From: an uncultured Lachnospiraceae bacterium
Lineage (GTDB): Bacteria; Bacillota; Clostridia; Lachnospirales; Lachnospiraceae
Direction of reading: 5' to 3'
Assembly (NCBI GenBank): GCA_902796425.1
Contig: CADBPC010000120.1
Location: 24,613-88,612, forward strand
DNA: 64,000 bases
Shown here: positions 53,553-62,481 of the stretch, one piece after another
Layout: every line of letters starts with the position of its first letter
Position numbering within the stretch: position 1 is the stretch's first letter
The notes under the pieces: model-generated
What the model was told of the DNA's origin: nothing
The model's input: only the letters and a program-made list of their open reading frames with translations
Database searches by the model: none
Translations under genes and position numbers: made by a program

Positions 53553-53870
53553 CTATACCACTCCGTAGTATACAATCACAAATCCGTATATAAGAACCGC
53601 GGCGTTCAGGACCGCCGCGACGGCTGTCAGGGCGCCTCTTGCGTCCGGGTCCCGGACCGAAAGGATTGCCGTGATCAGGCCGATCAGCGAGAAAATTATG
53701 CATACAAAAACGACAGCGCCGTCCCGAAGTCTGGCAGTGCCGCCGTTTAGAATGACCGTCATCTGAACTGCAAAGCATGCGGCAAAGGAAATAATTCCCA
53801 TTGCCGCTGAGATCAGAGATCCTGTCGTAATATGTTTTCCGGAAAACAGGTATGTCCTCGGTTTTCTCAA
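53553..53870 (-). CDS. Small four-helix membrane protein (DUF6142-like)
   Basis: The 105-residue protein begins RKPRTYLFSGKHITTGSLIS, then has three or four membrane helices and short loops. The start is a TTG that overlaps the pyrE stop (TTGA), so translation probably depends on coupling; the next in-frame ATG lies inside the first helix. It resembles a small Clostridia membrane family that I recall as DUF6142, not verified. Function unknown. Confidence 0.75.
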   Translation of the reverse strand: MRKPRTYLFSGKHITTGSLISAAMGIISFAACFAVQMTVILNGGTARLRDGAVVFVCIIFSLIGLITAILSVRDPDARGALTAVAAVLNAAVLIYGFVIVYYGVV

Positions 53871-54559
53871 TTTATCCGCTCCGATGCCACGCCGTACTCG
53901 GCATAATATGCATCCAGCGCCTTTTTAATCTCGCGAGTGATAACCGGATTCTTTCCGTCCTGGCGCTCCGTGAGGCAGGAGATGACCTCCTTCATCGTCA
54001 CGATCGCGTGCGTTGAGAAACCGTAGCGCTGCTTGATCTCGCTGAGTGCCGAGACCTTTCCTTCCTGTCCGACCTCCATCCGGTCGAGAGATACCATAAG
54101 ACCCACGATATCCACATCCGCCTGGGCTCTGAGGATCGGCACGGTCTCTGCCATGGAAGCGCCCGAGGTCGTCACGTCCTCGATAATCACAACTCTGTCT
54201 CCGTCATGGAGCTTGCTGCCGAGGAGAATTCCCTTATCGCCGTGATCCTTGATCTCCTTGCGGTTGCTGCAGTAGCGGATGTCTCTTCCGTAAATCTTGC
54301 TGATCGCCATGACGGTTGCGACTGTCAGGGGAATCCCCTTGTACGCGGGTCCGAAAAGGATGTCAAAATCCAGTCCGTATGTGTCATGGATCGCTCTTGC
54401 ATAAAACTCACCGAGCTTTATGAGCTGTGACCCTGTCTGGTATAAGCCAGCGTTCATAAAAAACGGTGACCTTCTGCCGCTTTTAAGCGTGAACTCCCCG
54501 AATTTCAGCACATGGGAATCCAGCATGAAGTCTATAAAATCAATCTTATACTGTTCCAT
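53867..54559 (-). CDS. pyrE: Orotate phosphoribosyltransferase
   Basis: Converts orotate and PRPP to OMP. The 230 residues carry FTLKSGRRSPFFMNAG, ILFGPAYKGIPLTVATV and the PRPP motif RVVIIEDVTTSGASMAETV. The mid-size length fits the Clostridia/yeast-type PyrE. It starts 12 nt after pyrF, so both last steps of UMP synthesis are co-expressed. Confidence 0.97.
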   Translation of the reverse strand: MEQYKIDFIDFMLDSHVLKFGEFTLKSGRRSPFFMNAGLYQTGSQLIKLGEFYARAIHDTYGLDFDILFGPAYKGIPLTVATVMAISKIYGRDIRYCSNRKEIKDHGDKGILLGSKLHDGDRVVIIEDVTTSGASMAETVPILRAQADVDIVGLMVSLDRMEVGQEGKVSALSEIKQRYGFSTHAIVTMKEVISCLTERQDGKNPVITREIKKALDAYYAEYGVASERIN

Positions 54560-54571
54560 GGTTGTAATACC

Positions 54572-55546
54572 TCACAGATTCGTTATGGCCGAGCGCAGGT
54601 CCTCGATCATATCTATGGCCGCTGCCCGCGCTGCGCCGCCGAAGTCGGCCGCGCCGTAACTACTATACCGTTCTTTTGTGTGGGCTGCAATAATTCCTCT
54701 GGAAGAATTGACAATCGCGCCGAGACCGTCCTTATTAAAGAATACGGAAAGATCCTTTGCGCTCGCGCCCTGGGCTCCGTACCCGGGGGCCAGAATAAAG
54801 GTATGCGGCATCAGTTCTCTTAACGTTTCAGCCTGCTGCGGATAGGTTGCCCCGACCACGGCGCCCACGTTGCTGTAGTCGCCGTCCATGGAGGCTTCGC
54901 CCCACTGCGCCACCTTTTTCCCTACGGTTTCATATACATGTTCGCCGCTTTCCAGAAGAACGTCCTGGAACTCGCCGCTCGAGGGGTTGGATGTCTTTAC
55001 AAGAACGAAGATGCCCTTGTCCTCCTCATTGCAGACCTTTACGAAGGGCTCAATGCCATCGGATCCGAGATACGGATTGACGGTTGCAAAATCCTCGTCG
55101 AAGGCCTTGTGCATGCCCTCTCCGATCTTTATGCGTCCGAGATGCGCCCTCGCATAGGCTTCGGACGTGGAGCCGATATCGCCTCGCTTGACATCGCCGA
55201 TTACGATCAGACCCTTCTGCTGCGCATAGCGGACGAGCTTCTGATACGCGATGATTCCGGGAATCCCGAACTGCTCATACATGGCGGACTGCGGTTTTAC
55301 CGCAGGGACAAGGTCGGCTACGCTGTCAATGATCTCCCTGCCGAAATTCCAGACCGCTTCACCGGCCGCAGCAAGGTGCAGATCTCCTCCGAGAAGCTCC
55401 ACTGCAAGCGGATTGTCCGCATAGCTTCTGACTTTTTCTTCGGCATCCTTAAGTAAAACCTCCGGGACAAACGACAGGTTCGGGTCAAGTCCTACTACAA
55501 CGGGCGCTCTTTTAATTCTGATCTGCTCTGTCAATCTTGATATCAT
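54572..55546 (-). CDS. pyrF: Orotidine 5'-phosphate decarboxylase, group 2
   Basis: Decarboxylates OMP to UMP. The 324-residue length and motifs (VVVGLDPNLSFVPEVL, AVKPQSAMYEQFG, VIGDVKRGDIGSTSEAYA with the Lys/Asp catalytic set, ILAPGYGAQGASAKDL) identify the long group 2 form. The ATG at 55546 follows GAGGT by 7 nt; the open frame further upstream is the hairpin array. Confidence 0.96.
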   Translation of the reverse strand: MISRLTEQIRIKRAPVVVGLDPNLSFVPEVLLKDAEEKVRSYADNPLAVELLGGDLHLAAAGEAVWNFGREIIDSVADLVPAVKPQSAMYEQFGIPGIIAYQKLVRYAQQKGLIVIGDVKRGDIGSTSEAYARAHLGRIKIGEGMHKAFDEDFATVNPYLGSDGIEPFVKVCNEEDKGIFVLVKTSNPSSGEFQDVLLESGEHVYETVGKKVAQWGEASMDGDYSNVGAVVGATYPQQAETLRELMPHTFILAPGYGAQGASAKDLSVFFNKDGLGAIVNSSRGIIAAHTKERYSSYGAADFGGAARAAAIDMIEDLRSAITNL

Positions 55547-55562
55547 GTTTATACCTCGCTGA

Positions 55563-55658
55563 GGCAAAATCCGCGAATGCGGTTTTGCCGAATGCGGCGC
55601 CCGGTGCATCTGCACCGATGGCGCCGTTTGAAAGGACTGCATCGGCAGACCTTTCAAA
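55563..55658. repeat. Array of three hairpins upstream of pyrF
   Basis: Three inverted repeats in series: GGCAAAA..CCGC/GCGG..TTTTGCC (55563-55589), GGCGCC..GGTGC/GCACC..GGCGCC (55596-55625) and TTTGAAAG/CTTTCAAA (55627-55658). They sit in the leader between the TPR lipoprotein stop and pyrF. No PyrR-binding consensus or U tract is evident. The layout parallels the argJ-argB array. Confidence 0.75.
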
Positions 55659-55707
55659 CTGTGTCCTCCTGTTCCGGAAGGCTCCTGCCTGCCGGCATAA
55701 ATCCGTT

Positions 55708-56760
55708 TTACCTTGTCTGAAGAAACTCATATTCGCGCTTTGCCACTTCATCTCCCGGATAGACCGCGAGGTACTCCCGGACAAGGACAGCCGCCCTCTG
55801 GAAATCTCCGAGATATTCGGTTGCGACGATTTCGTTAAACATAAGGCTCTGCAGGATCTGGTTTCCGCTCACGGTCTTTCCTGTCTGGAACGCGCTGAGC
55901 GCCGCCTGATAGTCTCCCATCTTCAGACAGCAGAGGCCAAGCTGATTATAAAGCTCCGCATGGGAATCGTCACGGGAAAGATATGCCTGATATACGCTGG
56001 ACGCGTAATTGTAATCCCCGAGCGCCTCATAGGTCCTGCCCAGGTAGATCGCCGCGTTATAATCATCCTTTATGCGCGTGCTCTCCAGGGCAGCCTTGGC
56101 TGCCTGGTAGTCGCCTACGTAATAGGCAAGGCGTCCCCTGTTGTAATCGTCGATCGAACGCTCCTGGCGGCTCAGGACATTGCGCAGCATGTCCTTTCCT
56201 TCTTCCGCCATCCCGTATTCCTCCATGATTTCATAGATGGAAATCATGCGGTCATAGTCGGTTTGTTTTGCGGCGATGGCTCTTGTAAAATCGGCCTGCA
56301 TCCCCTGCATGTCGCCGAGGGCGGCCTTCACGGTGCCGCGCATCTGCAGCGCCTGCGGATCCTTCGGATGGAGTGTAAGGATCGCCTCGAAAACCTTCAG
56401 TGCATCCTCATACCTCCCGAGCTTGTAATAGCAGGATCCGAGATAATAATTGATGTCAAATTCCTTTGCGTGAGGCACGACGCCCGCCTGTGTCAGGGCT
56501 GTCTCAAAGGCGCCTGCCGCCTTCTCATACTCCCCGAGCCCCATATACGCGATTCCGAGGCCCCGGTAGTCGTCCTCATGGTTTGTGCCTCTGTCAAGCT
56601 GTGCGGTATAGGCTTCGACCGCTTCCTCATAGCTTCCGGCCTCCAGCTGCTCTCTTCCGGACAGCACAAGATCGCCGTCTGTCTGTCCGCAGCCGGCCGC
56701 AAGATTACAAAGAAGAATAAGAGCGAGGGCGCGCCCCGCGGCACACTTTAATCTCCTCAT
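55708..56760 (-). CDS. TPR-repeat lipoprotein
   Basis: The 350-residue protein has a signal peptide with lipobox LAAGCG (Cys about 24) and about eight tetratricopeptide units (SGREQLEAGSYEEAVEAYTA, YRGLGIAYMGLGEYEKAAGAF, YYLGSCYYKLGRYEDALKVF and so on). TPR lipoproteins act as extracytoplasmic scaffolds. The stop of this gene precedes pyrF by 161 nt, while its start abuts the EamA stop (TAA-ATG). Partners unknown. Confidence 0.88.
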   Translation of the reverse strand: MRRLKCAAGRALALILLCNLAAGCGQTDGDLVLSGREQLEAGSYEEAVEAYTAQLDRGTNHEDDYRGLGIAYMGLGEYEKAAGAFETALTQAGVVPHAKEFDINYYLGSCYYKLGRYEDALKVFEAILTLHPKDPQALQMRGTVKAALGDMQGMQADFTRAIAAKQTDYDRMISIYEIMEEYGMAEEGKDMLRNVLSRQERSIDDYNRGRLAYYVGDYQAAKAALESTRIKDDYNAAIYLGRTYEALGDYNYASSVYQAYLSRDDSHAELYNQLGLCCLKMGDYQAALSAFQTGKTVSGNQILQSLMFNEIVATEYLGDFQRAAVLVREYLAVYPGDEVAKREYEFLQTR

Positions 56761-57738
56761 TTAACCGTTGCTCTCCCGTAGTTCACTCTTTGTGCCCGCC
56801 TCACGTTTCTTTCCGGCGGGAAGCTGTACCAGTACGATAGCAAGGAACATAAGCACGCACCCCGCCATTTCCCTGGGGGACAGCGTCTGATGCAGGAACA
56901 AAAAGCCGGATACCGCGCTGATAACCGACTCCAGCGACATGATAAGGGACGCAATCGCGGGATCCGCCCCCTTCTGCCCGACAACCTGCAGTGTATACGC
57001 GATGCCGCTTGAAAACAGTCCGGCATACAGGAGCGAGAGGATTCCCGGTCCCGTAAACATGGACAGAGCCGGCGATTCCATATAGAAAGCCAGCGCCGTC
57101 CCCAGTATTCCTGCCGTCAGGAACTGGGATGCGGCCAGTTCAAAGCAGTCCGTGTCACCGGCAAAATAGCCGACGGCAAGGATCTGGAAGGAAAACATCA
57201 GCGCGCAAAGGATGAGCAGTATGTCCGCCTTCGCGATCGACATCGAGCTGCTGACGCTCAGGCAGTAGAGCCCTGCCGTGGCGATCAGCGCGCCAATGAG
57301 CACCCGGATATTCGACTTACGTGTGACAAGGAAGGAGATCACCGGCACCAGAATAATATACAGTGCTGTCAGAAACCCGGCCTTCCCGACCTCGACAAAC
57401 TGCAGGGAATACTGCTGCAGCGCGGAGGCTGCCGTAAGGAACACTCCGCAGACTATGCCGCCGTATACCGCTCTTTTCGTGTTGACGGCATCTACCCTCG
57501 TATCGCCTGCCCTGATTCTGTCCCTGCGCTTTTTTGCGCGGATAACAACGAGCGGAAAAACCACAATAAAGCCAAGGAAAAACCTCAGGCCGTTAAATAT
57601 GAACGGGCCCATCTCGTCGCCGCCGACCTTCTGGGCAACAAACGCGGTCCCCCAGATCAGCGCCCCGAGAAAGCAGCACAGGGCGTTGAATGCAGGCATG
57701 GCCTGTTCCTTATATGCCTGGCTCCTCTTATCACTCAT
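56761..57738 (-). CDS. EamA-family (DMT superfamily) transporter
   Basis: A 325-residue protein with ten predicted helices in two EamA repeats (LGALIWGTAFVAQKVGGDEM, and GIAYTLQVVGQKGADPAIAS to ISAVSGFLFLHQTL). Members export amino acids, nucleosides or other metabolites. The ATG at 57738 follows GGTGAG and overlaps the end of the small upstream ORF by 8 nt, suggesting coupling. Substrate not predictable. Confidence 0.91.
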   Translation of the reverse strand: MSDKRSQAYKEQAMPAFNALCCFLGALIWGTAFVAQKVGGDEMGPFIFNGLRFFLGFIVVFPLVVIRAKKRRDRIRAGDTRVDAVNTKRAVYGGIVCGVFLTAASALQQYSLQFVEVGKAGFLTALYIILVPVISFLVTRKSNIRVLIGALIATAGLYCLSVSSSMSIAKADILLILCALMFSFQILAVGYFAGDTDCFELAASQFLTAGILGTALAFYMESPALSMFTGPGILSLLYAGLFSSGIAYTLQVVGQKGADPAIASLIMSLESVISAVSGFLFLHQTLSPREMAGCVLMFLAIVLVQLPAGKKREAGTKSELRESNG

Positions 57739-57961
57739 CAAAACTCACCGTCACGTAAAACCCTCGCTCATTCTGTATTATCTTCGTCACAGTGCCGCTC
57801 CTGGAAAGGAGTCTTTGCGGAAACGGCACATTCGCGCTCATGGCCAGTGACGGATCAATCGTATAATAATAGTTGCTGGGGAGGAGTCCCTCGGAGACCG
57901 TTACCGTATCGCCTTCAGAAAGAAGCCCGGGGCGCTCCATTTTAAAATCCATTTCCCGCAT
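57731..57961 (-). CDS. Small conserved-looking soluble protein, unknown
   Basis: A 76-residue acidic protein (MREMDFKMERPGLLSEGDTV, ending GFYVTVSFDE). The pattern of short beta strands (DTVTVSEGL, GTVTKIIQNERGFYVTVSF) suggests a small beta-barrel or SH3-like fold. It is translationally coupled to the EamA gene by overlap and has an AGGACAG site. I do not recognise the family. Confidence 0.65.
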   Translation of the reverse strand: MREMDFKMERPGLLSEGDTVTVSEGLLPSNYYYTIDPSLAMSANVPFPQRLLSRSGTVTKIIQNERGFYVTVSFDE

Positions 57962-57966
57962 GTTAA

Positions 57967-58009
57967 TTCTGTCCTGTCTTTGCCGGATCGTTCTGTCCTG
58001 TCTTTGCCG
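57967..58009. repeat. 24-bp-period tandem duplication
   Basis: The 19-mer TTCTGTCCTGTCTTTGCCG occurs at 57967-57985 and again at 57991-58009, in the gap between the SGNH gene stop and the small ORF. It carries part of the leader with its AGGACAG site twice, a recent duplication. Confidence 0.85.
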
Positions 58010-58012
58010 CAG

Positions 58013-59374
58013 CTACTTGGTGTCTGCCTCAACGTTCGGAATGTTTTCCGGGTTCTGCACCGCCGGCACTTCGCCCAGATCATCCCTGGTGCGGACAATT
58101 GCATTGTCCTTTAAAAACTGGTGCCATCTCTCATAGGCGGACGCATACAGATGGATTCCGTCGCCCGTAAGATCGGCATATACGTTGCCTTCTTCATCGC
58201 AGACACTGGGATTCATGTCAATATAAAAGATATCATAGCCGTTGGCAAGTGTTGCAAGCGCCGCATTGCGCTCCACGATCAGCGAGTTGGTGAACATGTT
58301 GCTCGACTGCGACTTGGCCGCACTCACATGCATAATGCCTTCGATATAGATAATCGCATCCGGCTGCATCGCGCGGATATAGGCGACGACGTCCCTGAAG
58401 CGCTGATAATAGCTGACCGTATTGGGAACTCCCAGTTCATTTACGCCCGTCGAAATGTAAACCTTGCGGTAGGACCTCTGCGTGAGCGCCTCCTCAAGTG
58501 ACATCGAAATTGTGCTTCCGTCCCTCTCATGCAGGTTCCAGCGTTTGGTATCGATATTGAAAATCGACATGGACTCCTTGGACAGGAAGGTCGCAACGCC
58601 ACGCATATTGCCGTATCCGTACAGTCCGTCCGTCCTGGAATCGCCTATGAACAGGGCGTCGGAAAAATAGGAATCGTCCACATGCTTCAGATAATAGAAT
58701 TCACCCGTCGGGGCGAATATCCCCTCCGTGGCATATTCAAATACGGTTCCCTCGGGAGCCATGAAGCTCCTCGATGCAACGCCGTAGTCCACCGCGGGGC
58801 ATACAGGATTGCATACGCCCTCGGGAAGCTCGGTATAGATCACAGGCTCCGGCTCCTCTTCCTCCGGAACCGGCTCCCACAAGCTGATTTCTTCCTCTCC
58901 GGTCTCCTCCTGCAGCTCATCTTCCCGTGAAGCCTCAGCATCCCCGGCGCCGCCTGTCGTGTCTTCCGTATCTTCCGTGTTATCCGCATCTTCCTTCCCG
59001 CGGGGGACAGATACAGAGCCCTGAGCGCCGTCAGAAGAGCCTCCCCCGGAAGAAGAAGTCCCGTTCATATCCTTCGGCAGCCTGCTCCTCTTAAGAGCCG
59101 CGGTGTTCCCGGAGGGGGTCGCTGCGAGGTCTCCGCTCCCAGAGCTTTCGGGGATCGCGGCAATCACCGGCACCTCGCCCTTCGATGCCGCACCTGCCGG
59201 CCACACTCCGTCGTGCACTCCCTCAAAGACGACCGTCAGAAGAGGCTCTGTCAGGAGATTTGTCTCATAGGTCTCATAACGGTATGACCTGCCGGCCAGC
59301 GCCAGCACTGTCAGCGCGATGCCCGTGACAATAAGCGATATAAACAATGGAGTTTTTTTCAGCTGTCCCAACAT
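58013..59374 (-). CDS. Membrane-anchored SGNH/GDSL-family esterase or acyltransferase
   Basis: The 453-residue protein (ATG 59374 behind AGAGGT) has an N-terminal membrane helix, then about 140 residues of Ser/Gly/Asp/Glu-rich linker, then an SGNH domain: block I FIGDSRTDGLYG (Ser), block III STGVNELG (Asn) and block V DGIHLYAS (Asp/His). The domain is outside the membrane. Next to an MBOAT gene (11-nt gap) it resembles AlgI/AlgX- or PatA/PatB-type pairs, in which MBOAT moves acyl groups across the membrane and SGNH attaches them to glycan. Confidence 0.88.
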   Translation of the reverse strand: MLGQLKKTPLFISLIVTGIALTVLALAGRSYRYETYETNLLTEPLLTVVFEGVHDGVWPAGAASKGEVPVIAAIPESSGSGDLAATPSGNTAALKRSRLPKDMNGTSSSGGGSSDGAQGSVSVPRGKEDADNTEDTEDTTGGAGDAEASREDELQEETGEEEISLWEPVPEEEEPEPVIYTELPEGVCNPVCPAVDYGVASRSFMAPEGTVFEYATEGIFAPTGEFYYLKHVDDSYFSDALFIGDSRTDGLYGYGNMRGVATFLSKESMSIFNIDTKRWNLHERDGSTISMSLEEALTQRSYRKVYISTGVNELGVPNTVSYYQRFRDVVAYIRAMQPDAIIYIEGIMHVSAAKSQSSNMFTNSLIVERNAALATLANGYDIFYIDMNPSVCDEEGNVYADLTGDGIHLYASAYERWHQFLKDNAIVRTRDDLGEVPAVQNPENIPNVEADTK

Positions 59375-59385
59375 AGACAAACCTC

Positions 59386-60900
59386 TTAAAAGCTGAAGTA
59401 CATAAACGCGTTCGAACTGGCCGTCACCATGTAATATACGGACCACCAGAAGATCACTGTAAGCGCAAGAACCATCAGCGGGTGCTTTCTGTTCCTTACA
59501 ATAAACCGGTACACGGCGGGCACGCAGAGAACCGCCCCGGCTGCAAAAAACGGCAGATAGATCTTCCCATAGCGGATGAAGTCCGCCGGATCAAGTGTCT
59601 TTCCAACACCGAAGAACGGGAAAAGTCTCCCGAAATAGACGCCCAGCGATTTCAGGTCCGTAATCGCGAAGACAACCCAGGTCAGCGGAATCAGGACCAG
59701 GACATGAAAGCGTCCCGGAATCGTTGTTTTCTTCATGATGCCGGAAAGCGGATACTTCTCCAGCACAATGATCACGCCGAGGATCAGCCCCCAGAGAATG
59801 AAATTCAGTGTTCCGCCGTGCCAGAAGCCGGTGAGGAGCCAGACGATCATAAGGTTGCGGATCGTAGCTGCCTTTCCCTTCCTGCTGCCTCCCAGCGGGA
59901 TATAGACATAGTCCCTGAACCAGGAGCCGAGCGTCGCGTGCCAGCGGCGATAGAACTCGGCCACGCTCCCGGCAGCGTAGGGATGGTCAAAGTTTATGAT
60001 AAAGCGGAATCCCAGCATGCGGCCGACTCCGGCTGCGATCAGGGAATAGCCCCAGAAATCATAGAAGAGCTGCATGCTGTAGCCGTAGGCTCCGAGCCAG
60101 GCGAGCGGCGTCGAGATACTTTCGAACCCGATTTTCACAAGCTCATTCCACAGAATGCCGATCCGGTCGGCGAGGAGGATCTTCATCCCGAGCCCGATGA
60201 CGATATACGCAAGGCCTTCTTCAAAGCCGTCAAGCGTAACCATATGTGTCCCGGTCTTCTTTTCCTCCGTCTCAAAGACGATGGTCCCCTCTCCCGTCTC
60301 AATGGAGAGCTGCTCGTTTGATGAGAGCTTTCTGAGCCATTCCGGCTGCAGAGCCGACTGGACGCTGAGCTTTACCTTCTGCCTTTCGTTTTCCTTTGTA
60401 CTCGCATAGTAGTCCGAAAAGCGCATGATCGGTCCCTGCGTGATCTGCGGGAACATCGAAAAGTAGGCTGCCGTCGCCAGGAATCCAGGCTTCTGCTGCG
60501 TCTTTCCCGTATACAGGTCCGCCTGCCATGAGATCATCTTGAACAGATAAAAGCTCATTCCGATCGGAAGGAGACTGCTGCTGACGGAGAGCGCCAGGAT
60601 CTTGCACAGAACCAGTGTATACAGGTCCAGAATGACCGCGGCAAAGAAGAGAAACTTTCTCCTCACCTGCGCATTCTGCTCTTTTTCATAGAACATGTAG
60701 CTGCCCATGGCGTAATTGACGACGATCAGGCCCAGAAGCAGCAAAACAAACCGCGGTTCCCCCGCGGCGTAGAACAATATACTTCCTGCAAAGAGCACTC
60801 CGTCGCGGTATTTTGCCGGTGTCAGGCAGTACACTGCCAGAAACACCGGGAGAAAACGAAACAGGAACGGAATGCTCGATAAAATAACGATTCTTTCCAT
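59386..60900 (-). CDS. MBOAT-family O-acyltransferase (AlgI/DltB-like)
   Basis: The 504-residue multi-pass membrane protein opens IVILSSIPFLFRFLPVFLA and has FYRRWHATLGSWFRDYVYIPLGG and GFWHGGTLNFILWG with the invariant His. It likely passes acetyl groups to an extracellular acceptor with the SGNH partner. An insertion of about 50 residues (after MRFSDYYAST, before VTLDGFEEGLAYIVIGLGMK) separates two parts that are normally adjacent. The ATG at 60900 lacks a ribosome site; an ATG at 60960 within the upstream gene is an alternative. Confidence 0.91.
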   Translation of the reverse strand: MERIVILSSIPFLFRFLPVFLAVYCLTPAKYRDGVLFAGSILFYAAGEPRFVLLLLGLIVVNYAMGSYMFYEKEQNAQVRRKFLFFAAVILDLYTLVLCKILALSVSSSLLPIGMSFYLFKMISWQADLYTGKTQQKPGFLATAAYFSMFPQITQGPIMRFSDYYASTKENERQKVKLSVQSALQPEWLRKLSSNEQLSIETGEGTIVFETEEKKTGTHMVTLDGFEEGLAYIVIGLGMKILLADRIGILWNELVKIGFESISTPLAWLGAYGYSMQLFYDFWGYSLIAAGVGRMLGFRFIINFDHPYAAGSVAEFYRRWHATLGSWFRDYVYIPLGGSRKGKAATIRNLMIVWLLTGFWHGGTLNFILWGLILGVIIVLEKYPLSGIMKKTTIPGRFHVLVLIPLTWVVFAITDLKSLGVYFGRLFPFFGVGKTLDPADFIRYGKIYLPFFAAGAVLCVPAVYRFIVRNRKHPLMVLALTVIFWWSVYYMVTASSNAFMYFSF

Positions 60901-60919
60901 ATTCAGGTATGCTGCCGGA

Positions 60920-62470
60920 TCAGCCGCTGATACTGCTCTGCGTGATCTGCCTGATCTCATCGATGCGCTGCTGCGCGCTCTGGCGATACGCGGAATTCGG
61001 GAATTTCTCCAGCAGTTCGTTGCAGTATGACATCGACTTGGACAGATAGTTTCCCATATCCTTCTGGGAGAGAGTATCCGCCCTCAGATACATCTGATAA
61101 TAAGCATTTGCCAGATAATACAGCCTCTTGTCATAGGTCGCGCCGTAGCCGTCCAGCGACTCGTATTCGATCGCAAGCTCAAGCTTTTTAATCGCCAGCG
61201 GATAATCCGGGCTCGACTGTTCGTAGGCCGCAATACCCTCGTTTACGAATTTCTGCAGAAGAGACGCGCGCACCTTCGGATACAGTACATTGTAGAGCTT
61301 TGCAAATTCTTCGCTCTGGCCCTGTACCGCGGTCGGCGCATAAATCTCAGACATTGATTCGGCGATCGGATCGATGTCTTCCCTGTCCTGTATAAACGAC
61401 GCGGCGGCAGCCATCAGGGGATTTGCCTTTGTAAGGTCCGGCGCCGCGGGGTCCTCCTCTTCGCCGGCCTGCGCGGCCGCATTCATGTCCTCAATCTGCT
61501 TCTGCAGCTGTGTTATCTGTGAATTTGCGCCCGAGAGTTCCTCCGAGACCGAGCGCACCTGGTCGTTGGCCTGGGCGCGCACCTTCTGCAGCCTTGCAGG
61601 CATCACAAGGAACATCAGGATCGCCGCTGCAATCAGGAAACCGATCAGGGATCCCGTCAGCATCGGCGGAATGCCGAACCCGTCAACGCCCGGGATTGTC
61701 AGTCCTACCGGCTGGATAATGGTCTCATTATCCCTGGTGTATTTGATCGTCCTGCGAAAGCGCGTCTTCTTCTCCGGAGAGGTATCTCTCCCCTCTTCCT
61801 CGGCCGCTGCCTGCGCCTTGGACCTTCCGGCCTGCCGCTCCCTTTTGAGTTCCTCGAGCTCCTGCCTGTACCTTAAGGTCGTCGTATTGCCGACATCGAT
61901 CTTCAGGCACCTGTCCAGTTCCTTCTCGGCTCTTGAGAGCTGCCCGCTCTTTAAATACAGGAGCGAGAGGAGCTGCCTTGCGCGAAGGTACCTTGAATTG
62001 AGCTGCAGCACCTTCTTGAGCTGGAGGATGGCAACGTCGAGATTATTCTGCGAGCAGCAGTCGATCGCCAGGTTGTATCTCTCAATGGAAACATTGATAT
62101 TTTCCATGATCTGGCGGTTATTCTGCACCTCCGCGAGGTAGCGCTCGCCGGGGTTTTTCGGCTGGTGGACTCTTTCGTCGTTGATGTTTTTGCCGATAAC
62201 CCACTCGGAAAGCGCGGCCACTGTCTCGCCCATCTCATAGTACACAAGGCCGAGAAGATTCCTTGCGTCGAGATTTTCCTTCCAGTACCACAGGCTCTGC
62301 TTGAGGCAGTAAACCGCTCCTGTCAGGTCTCTCACCGACGCCTTCTCAAGTCCCTCGTTATAGAGATAGTTGGACGTATATATGATTTTTTTATACTTTA
62401 CCACGTCCGCACCGCAGTTCGGGCACTTGCCCGAGCGGGTGAGTTCGCAGCCGCACTTAAAACAAAACAT
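60920..62470 (-). CDS. Zinc-ribbon / TPR / single-pass membrane protein
   Basis: The 516-residue protein has an N-terminal zinc ribbon (Cys3, Cys6, Cys16, Cys19 in MFCFKCGCELTRSGKCPNCG). Cytoplasmic TPR-like repeats run to about 210, followed by a basic linker (KKTRFRRTIKYTRDNETIIQ). One membrane helix lies at about 280-300 (LIGFLIAAAILMFLVMP). After it come a coiled coil and an extracytoplasmic helical repeat domain with NAYYQMYLRADTLSQ and LEKFPNSAYRQSAQQRIDEI. Its role is unknown; the position ahead of MBOAT/SGNH suggests an envelope assembly scaffold. Confidence 0.85.
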   Translation of the reverse strand: MFCFKCGCELTRSGKCPNCGADVVKYKKIIYTSNYLYNEGLEKASVRDLTGAVYCLKQSLWYWKENLDARNLLGLVYYEMGETVAALSEWVIGKNINDERVHQPKNPGERYLAEVQNNRQIMENINVSIERYNLAIDCCSQNNLDVAILQLKKVLQLNSRYLRARQLLSLLYLKSGQLSRAEKELDRCLKIDVGNTTTLRYRQELEELKRERQAGRSKAQAAAEEEGRDTSPEKKTRFRRTIKYTRDNETIIQPVGLTIPGVDGFGIPPMLTGSLIGFLIAAAILMFLVMPARLQKVRAQANDQVRSVSEELSGANSQITQLQKQIEDMNAAAQAGEEEDPAAPDLTKANPLMAAAASFIQDREDIDPIAESMSEIYAPTAVQGQSEEFAKLYNVLYPKVRASLLQKFVNEGIAAYEQSSPDYPLAIKKLELAIEYESLDGYGATYDKRLYYLANAYYQMYLRADTLSQKDMGNYLSKSMSYCNELLEKFPNSAYRQSAQQRIDEIRQITQSSISG

Positions 62471-62481
62471 ACAATGTGTTC

